From: Gryganskiella cystojenkinii
Lineage: Eukaryota; Mortierellomycota; Mortierellomycetes; Mortierellales; Mortierellaceae
Length of the DNA: 36,661 nucleotides
NCBI GenBank assembly: GCA_015852425.1
Contig: JAAAIG010000353.1
Location: 1 to 36,661 of the forward strand
Direction of reading: 5' to 3'
The notes under the pieces were generated by a model. The model did no database searches and had not been told where the DNA came from. It worked only from the letters and a program-made list of their open reading frames with translations. Position 1 is the stretch's first letter. The number at the start of each line of letters is the position of its first letter. The position numbers and the translations under genes are program-made. Of this stretch, positions 12,092 through 21,500 are shown one piece after another.

Positions 12092-12844
12092 ATGACTACG
12101 AGAAAGAAACGCACGGCCAAGAAGAATGTCGTCCTGACGCCTAGCCAAGGCAGTCCTCGCGAGAACGAGAACGAGAACAGTATGCCGTCCAAGACGATCG
12201 CCAAGCGAAACCAGATTATATCAGACCAAAGATCTCCATCCGAGGGTATCGTTGCCTTGGTTCAGCCGAGCGTTTCTTCTTCTTCTCCTATTTCCCCTCT
12301 TCTGTTGTCTTTATCCTCGATCAATCCTCTCTTGTACGTGATGGCAACTAAGGTCAAAGCGGGGACGGTGGCACCTGATCAAGCTTTGCCACCACTTTCG
12401 AACAAGGGCATCACCGTTGACAGGACCATGAGTGGCGTTGCAGAGGTCGAGATCGAAAAGGATATCGAGGCTTTGGCTGAAAGACTTGCTGTTACTCCTA
12501 CAGCCAACACGGAAACGGCCACCACGGCGACAGCAACTGGAAGTAGCTGCCGGGGTGGATCATGGCACGGCGAGTTGAGACCCTTGGGTGCTCGAGATGG
12601 TGGCAGCCGCACCAGCAACAACAGTAACAGCAACAGCAATAGCAGCCTCTCCATCATTCGTGGTGACTGGTTCACACACCACTCTGATAGTAAAGGAAAC
12701 GATTAGACGCCTGGAGGATATTCCTGTCGACCAACAGAAGCTGATCTTTTCGAGAATGCTATTGATGGCAGATCGACCCTCTCGAATTACGAAATCCGTC
12801 GAGGCGATGTTCTCTACTTGACGCTCAATCTCCGTGGCAGCTAA
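12092..12844 (+). pseudogene. ubiquitin-like paralogue A, two frame changes
   Basis: The frame opened by ATG 12092 (Ser/Thr/Asn-rich, starting MTTRKKRTAKKN) stops at 12706. The ubiquitin-like helix and third strand lie in another frame (IVKETIRRLEDIPVDQQKLIF, about 12687-12750). The last part returns to the first frame from about 12761 (DGRSTLSNYEIRRG, then LYLTLNLRGS and stop 12844). No GT..AG pair of usable length bridges either change, so this looks like a copy broken by small indels. Sequencing error at the second site (lost base in TTTTCGAG) is the alternative. The N-terminal part does not resemble that of the intact paralogues. AATAAA lies at 12901. Confidence 0.6.
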
Positions 12845-12900
12845 AGCATGCTCTCCTTAGCGACACATAGTTTTCGTGCTGTTTTTTTCACTTTTCAGCG

Positions 12901-13060
12901 AATAAAAGTTGTTCACATTCAGGTCGCCACTCACGACACCATTGAGTATGTCTTGAGGAACTTTGGCGACATAAAGCCAGTTTCGACGCACCTCCATGCA
13001 GTGAGCTTCGCAAGACGACCCGTCCGTACAATTACTCTAGCCAAATTACCACTCAAGTAG
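12901..13060 (+). pseudogene. decayed ubiquitin-like fragment
   Basis: The frame ending at 13060 contains VHIQVATHDTIEYVLRNFGD then IKP, which lines up with strand 2, the DTIE turn and helix 1 of ubiquitin. Nothing after it resembles the rest of the fold. It sits directly behind copy A and overlaps that copy's poly(A) signal, so it is probably an untranslated relic. The match is short and weak. Confidence 0.3.
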
Positions 13061-13147
13061 ACATCAGAGTTTTTTTTATCTCTGTTTGTGCAGCATGGCG
13101 GGATATGATCGATCCATTGCGCACTTAAACACTCTCCGTCGAGGGTG

Positions 13148-13177
13148 TTTCTAGACTTTTCTAGACTTTTCTAGACT
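13148..13177. repeat. 3 x 10-bp tandem repeat TTTCTAGACT
   Basis: Three perfect head-to-tail copies of TTTCTAGACT, about 310 bp upstream of the start of copy B. Each unit contains TTCTAGA, close to a heat-shock-element half-site pair but lacking the full GAA. Confidence 0.85.
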
Positions 13178-13214
13178 CACAGGAAGAGAGGAGGGCGTGC
13201 AGTAGAGAGTTAGT

Positions 13215-13244
13215 AGACAGTAAAGTGCAATGACTTTACTGTCT
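13215..13244. repeat. perfect 12-bp inverted repeat, 6-nt loop
   Basis: Left arm AGACAGTAAAGT (13215-13226), spacer GCAATG, right arm ACTTTACTGTCT (13233-13244). The arms are exact reverse complements and are followed by TTTT. It lies in the intergenic space upstream of copy B and could be a dimeric regulator site or a hairpin in a transcript. Confidence 0.85.
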
Positions 13245-13338
13245 TTTCAGTGAAAGAGAGTGGTTAACATGTGCCATCCATTCGATTGTGTGTTTTGTTT
13301 TGTGGAACACAGCGAGACCGTGGGAGCGAGTAATATTT

Positions 13339-13440
13339 TTTCTTCCTTTCCTTTCCTTTCCGTTCTTTTCCTTTCCTTTTTTTTCCTTGCTTTCTTTTCC
13401 TTTCCTTTCCCTTCCTTTCCCTTTCTTTCCTCTTCTCTTC
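13339..13440 (+). repeat. TTTCC-type pyrimidine microsatellite in the leader of copy B
   Basis: About 100 bases of imperfect TTTCC/TTTTCC repeats on the plus strand, ending 50 bases before the ATG at 13491. It is the strongest of the pyrimidine leaders found upstream of most plus-strand genes here. Confidence 0.8.
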
Positions 13441-13490
13441 TTTTCTCTCTGACCCTCCACTTCCCTGACAAGACGAGTATTCCTCCCACG

Positions 13491-14015
13491 ATGAACGTTA
13501 CTATCACAACTGGACCTGAAATCCACGACCGAATCGAGATGAACTTTGATGAAGGTGGCTGCACCTTTAGCGCGAAACCCGGCCCGGACGGAACGGTCGC
13601 CCTCTCCATCGCTTCTCAGAACCGCATGTCGACTACGATCATGGGTCCTGGTATGAGCATCTCCATGTCAACGACTGCAAGCAGTCGCCCTTCTTCCTTC
13701 GCTGCCACCTCAGTTGTCGCATCAAGAGCAGAGGAAAATGCAACCGCGAGAACGGCGAACCTCGATGCGGGCAGCAAAAGCGATTGGAGAGTCGTGATCA
13801 GGACCCAGACGGGGAAAACAGTCTTGGTCGCTGCCGCGCCTCACCGTACCATCGAACAACTCAAGGAAGCCATTCAAGACACGGAGGGTATCCCAGTAAA
13901 TCAACAACGACTGCTGTTCGCGGGAACACAGCTGGACGATCAGCGTACCTTGAACGATTACAACATCCAAAAGGGGTCCATCATCGACTTGATTCTCAGA
14001 CTTTCAGGCAGTTAG
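13491..14015 (+). CDS. ubiquitin-like paralogue B, intact two-domain protein
   Basis: One exon, 174 residues. Residues 1-62 form a beta-rich domain ([44 protein letters not shown]) shared with copies C and E and unknown to me. A Ser/Thr/Ala linker follows. Residues about 98-174 are ubiquitin-like: [17 protein letters not shown] (strands 1-2), [20 protein letters not shown] (helix 1), [20 protein letters not shown] and LILRLSGS. The Lys48-equivalent is Thr, and the end is Gly-Ser rather than Gly-Gly. The ATG is chosen because copies C and E start the same way. The frame stays open upstream through the pyrimidine leader. AATAAA lies at 14049. Confidence 0.8.
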   Translation: MNVTITTGPEIHDRIEMNFDEGGCTFSAKPGPDGTVALSIASQNRMSTTIMGPGMSISMSTTASSRPSSFAATSVVASRAEENATARTANLDAGSKSDWRVVIRTQTGKTVLVAAAPHRTIEQLKEAIQDTEGIPVNQQRLLFAGTQLDDQRTLNDYNIQKGSIIDLILRLSGS

Positions 14016-14193
14016 ATTCTAGAACAGCAGACCAGGGAGCAAGGCATTAATAAAAAAAGGAGATTTTATGCTCGCCACAGGATATTTGTGCAAAAGATTC
14101 TTTATCGCTGCAGCCGTATGACAAGCGCCACCGCTTCTGTACAGTGATACCTCCAATAGTCTTGTTTGTGCGATTGCAACATTCAAAGAGAGT

Positions 14194-14208
14194 CCATGGT
14201 TACCATGG
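14194..14208. repeat. 15-bp palindrome around two NcoI-type cores
   Basis: CCATGGT-T-ACCATGG is a perfect palindrome with a one-base centre, in the 438-bp space between copies B and C. Nothing else is supported there apart from the poly(A) signal of B. Confidence 0.8.
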
Positions 14209-14453
14209 TCCTCAGATCGAGGCGGTTGAAAAGAACTCATTTGTCCTGAAGAAGAAAACGAATCTCAAATAAAATGCAACGTATTAATACTTGCTGTCGT
14301 AGAAAAGTGACAATATTTCCTGTGGCACCACCAAGAACGCCTTTGCATCGCCCAATTGCAGCATTTTTACCCTTCGTGTATTCATTTTTCTCCCTCTTCT
14401 CTTGTCCAATTCTCACAGCTTTCCACACCAAAACATCAAGGCGATCTTTCAAC

Positions 14454-15110
14454 ATGAAATTTGTCATTACGACTGGACCAGCGATTCATGATCGGATCGA
14501 GATGAATTTCGACAGCGGTGGCTGTACCTTTACAGCTAAGCAGGGTCCAGAACCAGGAATAGTGTCTCTCTCGGTCAACTCCCAAGAGGGAATGTCGACG
14601 ACCGTCATGGGTCCCGTTATGAACATTGCTGTGGCTACATCACCCATATCAGCAACAACAACCGATGTCGCTATTGCAACAGCAGCAAAACCTCTCTCGT
14701 CGCTTCTTGCACCTTCGGCCGCCGCCACCACTCTTTCCAAACTCGCATCAGGAACTACAACAGGAGCAGGCGCAGCCACCCAACCACCGCCACCTTCATA
14801 CACCAGTTTGTCCACTATCGGCAAAGCCAACAACATCAACAACATCAACATCAGCGACAAGGACAACCTCGAGATCGGGTTCAAGATCGCAGTCAAAATC
14901 TCGTGTGGGAAAACGTTCGTGATCGCCGCGGAAAGTTCCTGGACCGTCCTTCAAATCAAGGAAGCTGTTCAGGAGAGGGGGGGCATCCCTCCCGATCAGC
15001 AGCGCCTGATCTTCGCGGGAAAACAGCTTGAAGATGAACCCACCTTGTCTGATTACAACATCCAAAAAGCTTCCACTCTTCATTTGGTGCTCAAGTTAAG
15101 AGGTAGTTAA
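14454..15110 (+). CDS. ubiquitin-like paralogue C, intact, with PPSY motif
   Basis: One exon, 218 residues. The N-terminal domain ([44 protein letters not shown]) is close to that of copy B. The linker is Ser/Thr/Ala-rich and carries PPPPSY (PPSY at residues 113-116), a canonical WW-domain ligand. The C-terminal region from about residue 145 is the most ubiquitin-like of the set: [20 protein letters not shown], then [20 protein letters not shown] plus a final Ser. Equivalents of the Ile44 patch, Lys48 and Lys63 are kept, but the last residue is Ser where ubiquitin has Gly76. An in-frame ATG at 14274 would add 60 residues with a hydrophobic stretch; homology with B favours 14454. AATAAA lies at 15128. 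Confidence 0.85.
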   Translation: MKFVITTGPAIHDRIEMNFDSGGCTFTAKQGPEPGIVSLSVNSQEGMSTTVMGPVMNIAVATSPISATTTDVAIATAAKPLSSLLAPSAAATTLSKLASGTTTGAGAATQPPPPSYTSLSTIGKANNINNINISDKDNLEIGFKIAVKISCGKTFVIAAESSWTVLQIKEAVQERGGIPPDQQRLIFAGKQLEDEPTLSDYNIQKASTLHLVLKLRGS

Positions 15111-15491
15111 AGGCAGAAAGGGATTGAAATAAAAGATTTGTAGATGAACAACAGGATACTGATCAGAAATCAAGGAAAGGATGAAAACAAGATTCTCCAT
15201 TCCCTTTGCCGTATTTGCAACCGCCGGTGAAAAAAGCCTTGACATTCATCAGGAACGGCCTTTTCAAACCTCTCGCCAATGATGAAATAAACAAAGATTG
15301 CCGTGGTTGCCACAGAACTTCATTTCAATCAATGTTTGGTGCGCGTGTGGCAATGCAGGATTTGGACTTGTCCTCTCACCAGCTGTTTTCCTTCTTCCAT
15401 TGTCTCTCCTCTCCAGTTCTGTCAATTCTTCAGCAACTCTTTTCTCTCTATTCAACTGATCTACTCACAGGACGACTACAAAAGTACCATC
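15111..15491. other. intergenic between copies C and D
   Basis: 381 bp holding the poly(A) signal of C and a T/C-rich leader before D. No gene is supported. Confidence 0.45.
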
Positions 15492-16031
15492 ATGGCCACC
15501 TCACCATCAAAGTCTACCATCACTATTGCCTTTACAACAGGGACCGATACTCAAAACTTGAGCCTGAGCCTCACGTCTCCTTATACTATTAACCTGGAAC
15601 CTGGACCAGGACCGACCAGCACCACGCTTTTGCTCGCCTTTGAAAAAGGATCCATCTCAGTCTCTGCAGATGTGGTCAAATTCAGTATGTCGCCAGGGGA
15701 ACAACAGCAATCCTTACCAACACCAACATCTTCTTCACCAGCCTCTCCACTGTCACTCGGCGGTCATAGAAATGGAGGCGGTGTCAACATCGGAAAAACT
15801 TTGGGTCGAAATGAACCTTTCCAGATCACGGTCAAGAATCGATACCATCCCGAGTCTCGGAGGATCACAGTGACGACCTCGGACAGCGTTTATGTCCTTA
15901 AGACCAAAGTTCAAGCATCCGGGATGAAATTGCCCTCGACGCTTGCATACAAAGGTGTCACACTCGTGGAAAATGGCGCCTCTCTGGGCTTTCATAAGAT
16001 TGGGCCTTGGGCCGAGATCGATAGCTGGTGA
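15492..16031 (+). CDS. ubiquitin-like paralogue D, divergent
   Basis: One exon, 179 residues, ATG in CATCATGG context. The N-terminal half (STITIAFTTGTDTQNLSLSL, then INLEPGPGPTSTTLLLAFEK) keeps the TTG start and beta-rich character of the B/C/E domain but is much diverged. After a Ser/Pro linker, residues about 112-179 look ubiquitin-like at low similarity: FQITVKNR, ITVTTSDSVYVLKTKVQASG (strand 2 and helix), LAYKGVTLVENGASLGFHKI and a short end at EIDSW. There is no extended Arg-Gly tail, so it could not be conjugated like ubiquitin. Assignment rests on position in the array plus weak similarity. AATAAA lies at 16057. Confidence 0.65.
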   Translation: MATSPSKSTITIAFTTGTDTQNLSLSLTSPYTINLEPGPGPTSTTLLLAFEKGSISVSADVVKFSMSPGEQQQSLPTPTSSSPASPLSLGGHRNGGGVNIGKTLGRNEPFQITVKNRYHPESRRITVTTSDSVYVLKTKVQASGMKLPSTLAYKGVTLVENGASLGFHKIGPWAEIDSW

Positions 16032-16321
16032 GATTCATTGTTGTTCTTTTGTGAAAAATAAAACAAAAAAAAAAAAAACTTAGCGTGGAAATCGATGCAG
16101 TCTCAAATCTCAAGCACTGCCCAGTGTCGACTCTTTTGCTACTTGTTGTTGACGTGGGACGCCGCTTTGCTACGGTTTATCCGGTGCGACTCCTTCCCCC
16201 GACGATCTTTTTTCTGCCTCTTTTTCACTTTTTTCTTCTCTTTACCATCACAACTACTCACTGCACGACACCCCAGGTCGAACTGCCAATCGATCAGCAA
16301 TCCAGCTCAAAACAACAAGAT

Positions 16322-17083
16322 ATGAATATTTCGATCACCACGGGAAACGGATCTCATACTCTAATGGGGATGACTTTTGACTCGGAATGCACGTTCACTG
16401 CCAGCCAAGGTTCTAGCCCAGGAACTGTCCGACTATCTGTGAATACACCGAATCGGGTCTCGACCACCGTAGTAGGACCTTTAGTCGAAATCTCGGTTAC
16501 TCCTCATCTTACATATGATACCGCGTCAAAAGGGCCGTCGACAACGACAAGAGCCACAACTAAGCCTATAACGACGATGGTGGCAGTAACCCACTCAGAC
16601 GAGCCCCCATCCTATACCAACGCGATTTTGGATCGTACGGTCGCAGTCCCGGTCGTAGCAGCAACGAGAACAACAACAATAGCCACGACGGTGGCACCAA
16701 CGTCTCATGACAGTATTGCCAATGCTACCGCAACGGATAGTACAACAACTCGTGTTGGCGGTTGCTCTCCATGGGACGATCTCGAACCCGGCAGACGCCT
16801 TGATGAACATACAGCGGTACCCCTATAGTTGAGCGAGTCAAGCGCAAAAAGCCCTTTGACATCTTCATCCGAATGCTTTCGGAGCTACAGCACACTCTGA
16901 GAGTCCACGGATCGGACACCATCGAAGAACTCAAGTTTAACCTTCAGAACAGAGCTGGCTATCCAACCGATCAATGTCGATTCATCTTTCATGGGAACGC
17001 TGGAGAACGGTAGAATTCTGAACGATTACGGTATTATCAAGGGCGATATTTTATTTTGTATCCTTCGACTTCGAGGTAGTTAA
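16322..17083 (+). pseudogene. ubiquitin-like paralogue E, frameshifted, with PPSY motif
   Basis: The frame from ATG 16322 encodes the shared N-terminal domain (MNISITTGNGSHTLMGMTF, CTFTASQG, VSTTVVGPLVEISV) and a linker with PPSY (residues 95-98), then stops at 16828 after 168 residues. The ubiquitin-like part continues one frame over from about 16826 (IVERVKRKKPFDIFIRML, DTIEELKFNLQNRAGYPTDQ, FIFHG). It returns to the first frame near 17000 (LENGRILNDYGIIKGD, ILRLRGS, stop 17083). The first shift coincides with a CCCC run at 16820-16823. The second looks like a net two-base loss. No intron fits. Either the gene is dead, it makes only the N-terminal domain with PPSY, or the assembly has errors. 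Confidence 0.7.
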
Positions 17084-17463
17084 AAGAAACTCAACAAGAA
17101 GAGGGAATAAGACGAAACATTTTCTCTCCTCCACTTGTACCAAAAGACCGTGTGATGGACGGGCGCATTTTTTTCCTTCAGATCGTGGCACTGCCATAAA
17201 CAGAGAATAGGCCTGTACGGCTGAAAAGGTTTTCGTTCGACTCTTTGAGGCAGCTTCGGTTAGTTAGTTTTTTTGTACTTTCTTTTTCTTCGCTTGACAC
17301 AAGTCGTCCAAATTTAAGCCCCACACCGACGATTCTGACCTCAGCGTACCATCATCTTGGACATTCCTTGTTGATTAACATTTTCAGATAACCCAACAGC
17401 TAAGATCCGCTACCTACCTCCACGTCAGTTCCTGAGGCAACAGAGTGAAAAATCGAACGTCTC
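17084..17463. other. intergenic between copies E and F
   Basis: 380 bp without a supported gene. I looked for a remnant of the missing N-terminal domain of copy F and found none. An in-frame stop (TGA 17446-17448) lies just before the ATG of F. Confidence 0.45.
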
Positions 17464-17841
17464 ATGTCAGCAACAAGAAAGACATATCCCGAGGGGCCTC
17501 CCCCATCGTACGACGAAGCCCTCAAGACCTCCGGAGCTAACAGTGCCACCCAAGACAAGGACAAGGACTCAAAAGACAAAAAGGACTTCAACTCGACCCA
17601 AACAAAGTACATTTTCGAAGTCGTTGTCATGACTTTGACGGGGAGATCCTTCAGAATACAAGCAGATCGAATCAACACTGTATTGTATCTCAAAGGGCAG
17701 ATTGAAGTAGCCGCAAGTATCCCGTCTGTCCAGCAGCGACTGATTTTCCTCGGCAAACAATTGGAGGACGATCACCTTCTGAAGGACTATGGAATTCAGC
17801 ATGGTGCAGTTCTCCATTTAGTCCTCGCGATCCGCAGCTGA
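17464..17841 (+). CDS. ubiquitin-like paralogue F, short, with PPSY motif
   Basis: One exon, 125 residues. It lacks the N-terminal beta-rich domain and starts MSATRKTYPEGPPPSYDEAL, with PPSY at residues 13-16. A Lys/Asp-rich stretch follows, then a ubiquitin-like fold from about residue 48: YIFEVVVMTLTGRSFRIQAD, YLKGQIEVAASIPSVQQR, LIFLGKQLEDDHLLKDYGIQ and LHLVLAIRS. The Ile44-patch strand and the Lys48-equivalent are kept. The tail ends Arg-Ser with no glycine. The start is fixed by the in-frame stop at 17446. This is the last copy before the NLR-type gene 700 bp downstream. Confidence 0.8.
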   Translation: MSATRKTYPEGPPPSYDEALKTSGANSATQDKDKDSKDKKDFNSTQTKYIFEVVVMTLTGRSFRIQADRINTVLYLKGQIEVAASIPSVQQRLIFLGKQLEDDHLLKDYGIQHGAVLHLVLAIRS

Positions 17842-18544
17842 TAAAAAAAAGTGAACAGCAAGTCTGGTCAACAAACCATTTACTGAGAAACGACCGGCGC
17901 TCGTCTTAGAGTGTGTTGAACGGATATCACACTTCGTATGGCCACTTCGTTTTGCTCCTTTACGCTGTGTTTTTCGACTCGCGTTTTTCTGTTAATGTGT
18001 TGATGTTGTTGCTGTGTGACCAAAAACACGGTCAAATCCACAGAGCATCTTGGGTTCACTGTTGGCAATTTAGTTTTTGTTGCACCAAACCACGAAATAT
18101 CCCCGTGGTTCCATCGCTTCGTCCAACCATGCAGAAGGCGAGGGGACATTGCTCTCGTCCTCCATTCTCCAGCTCTCATCGACATCCTCCTTCTACCGTC
18201 TTTCTCATTCAACCAACTCATTGTCGACCATAATCTACATTCAGTTCTCGAGACAACTGGTCGTTGAATTCACAACTTTTTTTTTTGAAAGTAAAGGGTT
18301 TTTTAAGCTCATCCCATCTCTCTGCCGTACTCGACTACGAGGAAAGGAAAGTCTGACACGCCCTTTTCTTTTGCTTTCCTCCTCTATTATTTTGGCTAGA
18401 TACAATACAAAGGGTGGAAAGCTAGTTCATATCTGAACATCCTTACACCGTCACCACACGCCACCAATTACTCACCGACACCCCGTCCTCCCCTTTTTTT
18501 CTAATTCCTGTTCAGTCGAGGCAAAAAACTAACGAGGGAGACAA
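17842..18544. other. intergenic, 703 bp, presumed promoter of the NLR-type gene
   Basis: No gene is supported. The open frames at 17913-18436 are CT-rich with no family resemblance. There is a pyrimidine run (about 18352-18385) and CAC/ACC-rich leader sequence just before ATG 18545. Confidence 0.45.
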
Positions 18545-21500
18545 ATGTTCGACTTTAGTCCTAAGACTGCCCTCTCGGGCCCAGATACCTTGGACCTTGT
18601 CGAGCTTCTCCTTAAAACCGCTCAGAAGAGTGATAAAAAGTCCACCCAGCTGGCTCTCTGTGGCCATGTCGACACGTACCTTGGGACCATGAAAAAGTTT
18701 GTCAAACGACCGTCGCCTTCGACAGCCGGTAGCAATACTGCCAATACCGACAGTAACGAGGAGGACCACCTCCTTCGACAGAGGATCGCCAAAGCATATC
18801 ACGACCATGCAAACCTGCTTAAGCGTCTGGATCACCTCAAAATGGCTCAGGAGAGTGAAAGACGAGAAGGACTGTGGGGGTAAGTAAATGTCAATGTATC
18901 TGGTGGGTCTTGTGGACCAGAGGTGCTATATATTCTAACGCCGACTTTATATGTGTGGAATAGTGGGCCAGTCACTTCGAAAACAGTCGCCTCTGCAGCC
19001 AAACTGGGCAAGCCAGATGTGGTAACGGTCACCGTCCTAGATCGTATCTTTCCTGTCGATTATCGTCCATTCTCAACGGAATGGTTGTTCCCTGCACCAG
19101 ACGATCGCGTTAGTGATACGCCCCAATTGGTATCTTGTCTCGGACTATTGAAACAGGCCTCCGTGGACTTCCCCGACGACGCACTCGACCCGGAGGCGCG
19201 CAAGTGGCTCAAAAAAACTGCTCGGAACCAGGAAGAAAAGACACGCCTCGAGACCCTTGCAACGGATATAGTCCGTGCTTTCATTCAGGACGAGATCAAG
19301 GACGAAAAGGCCGTTACCGAGGTTCTCTGTCTGGCGCCGGTCCTTAAGCCCTCGGACTTTCGGTTCTTGCTTGGACTATTCGTGAAGAATTTAAACGAGT
19401 CCCCGTTGCTGGATTTTGGAGCAGTCAGAGGCGTCGCTCAACTGTTACGGAGCGCATCCCCAGGCCAGCTCTTGTCAGATGATCTGATTAGAGTATTGGA
19501 ACCTATAAGCGCCAGACTACAAGCCACCCATACTGATTCACCGGAAAACATCTTTAAGCTCATGGTCGCAGTCTCGAGTGTGCTTGATGCCATGGCCGAT
19601 TCCAACGTGAGGGGACTAAACCGAGTCGAGATGCACGAGCCTCTTTTGCTATTCCTCGGAGGCCTTCGAAAAAACGACGACCTTCACCTCAAATTTCTTG
19701 CATCTTACGTATTTCAAGCGCTTCTATGCGTCCCAAACGACGAATCAAGTTTACAAGCGGCCGTCAGGAGAACCACTACGATTGTTAGGGGAATCTCGGG
19801 ATTGGTCACCGCTGTCAAGAGTCTGGACCTGAATGCCTTTACGACAGGATTAAAAACTATTGGAGAAGGTCTCGACGGGATCCTGCAGGTGTGGGAGAGC
19901 GGCAAAAACATAGTCGAGGGTTTCAGTACTATCCACGAAAGTGAACAGGATATCCTCGCCATTCTCAAGGAGGCGTTCACTCGCGATCAGAGGCGACCTT
20001 GGTATCGGGCTCTTCGAGGTGCAGACATTTTACTCAACTCAGGCGAACTGACAAAGTTCAGGACCTTGGTCTGCGAAGCAGTGTGTCGACTTGATGCCGA
20101 GTTCCAGTGGGGTATCTGTCAAAGACTCGGAGAAGTGGCCGCGAACCCTCGCTGGGATATGGAGGCTCGTCAAGGAGCAGTAAGTTTCCTGGAGGAGATT
20201 TACCGTAATGATTTGACCTGGGGACACCTCCCTCCGATCAAAGGGTGCATCTTGGTTATTCTCAAGAGCCTGTCTGTTAGATCAGAAGATCTGCCAGGTA
20301 CGCATTGACAATTACCCGAATTGCCACCAAAATGATTTGATCCGCATCTGCTAATCAACTTGTCTTGTCTATTTCAATCAATTAGACGCGGCGTCGTTGT
20401 TGGAGAGTCTGGCTTTAGAAGAGGATGTGATCAAGCAGGCCATCTACAGGGACTTTTTGAAAAAAGCGCCAACTCAGTACTCACTCACCTCTGAGCCACT
20501 CGAGGTTGCACCCTCGGCCTTGATTGATCGAGTCCAGAAGCGGATGAAAGTTGACAGAGAATTGCGTCAGATGTTTAGACGTCGAGAGAGGGAGCGAGAT
20601 GGCGCCGTTTATGTACCACCGATGGCCAAGTCAAGTTTGCAAGCTTCCGATGAAAGTGCACTCCCGTTGATCCCTGAGGTAGACGCGTTCTTGAAGAGCA
20701 AGGATAAAAAGGTTCTTTTGCTTCTTGGCGACTCTGGTGTGGGCAAAACGACGTTCAACCGTGAGTTGGATCTTAGGCTATGGAAGGACTACATGAAGGA
20801 GCCAAAGACGAGCCGAATCCCGTTGTTGATCAGCTTGCCGGCTATTGAACGGCCCGAGAAGGATCTCATCGCCAAGCACCTACGTCTTTGTGAGTTCAAC
20901 GAATCCCAGATTGCGGAGCTGAAGCGCCGCGAGTTTGTCATCATCTGCGATGGATACGACGAGAGTCAACAAAGCCAAAATCTCTACAAGGCCAGTGACT
21001 TGAACAAAGAAAATGGCTGGAAAGCCCAAATGATCATCAGTTGTCGCAGCGAACGTCTTGGTAAGGACTATCGCGACCTGTTTCAGCCTCCTCGCCAAAG
21101 CCTCTCAGATCCCGACTCCTTTCTGCAAGCAATCTTGGTTCCTTTTTCAGAGGGTCAAGTCAAGCAGTACATCACTGAGTATGTGAGGATCAAGAAACCT
21201 CTTTGGGAAGCGAAAGACTACAATGACGTTTTGGACCAAATTCCTAGTCTCCAAGAGCTGGTCAAAAACCCGTTTCTGTTGACGCTGTCGTTAGAGGTGT
21301 TGCCCCGGTTGGCGGATCCAGGTCAAACGTTAACCACCAACAAGATCACCCGTGTTCAACTGTACGACGAGTTCGTGGCACAGTGGCTGGAACGCAATAA
21401 GAAAAAGCTCGGGAACCAGGCACTGAGCGACCAAGAGAAGGAGGCTTTCGAGAGTCTGTCAGACGATGGGTTCACACTTCAGGGCTTCATTTTCCTTCGA

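Noticed and set aside
13148..13177. TTCTAGA repeats as a heat-shock element
   Set aside because: A true element needs TTC and GAA pentamers in register. Here the second half is GAC, so I list it only as a repeat.
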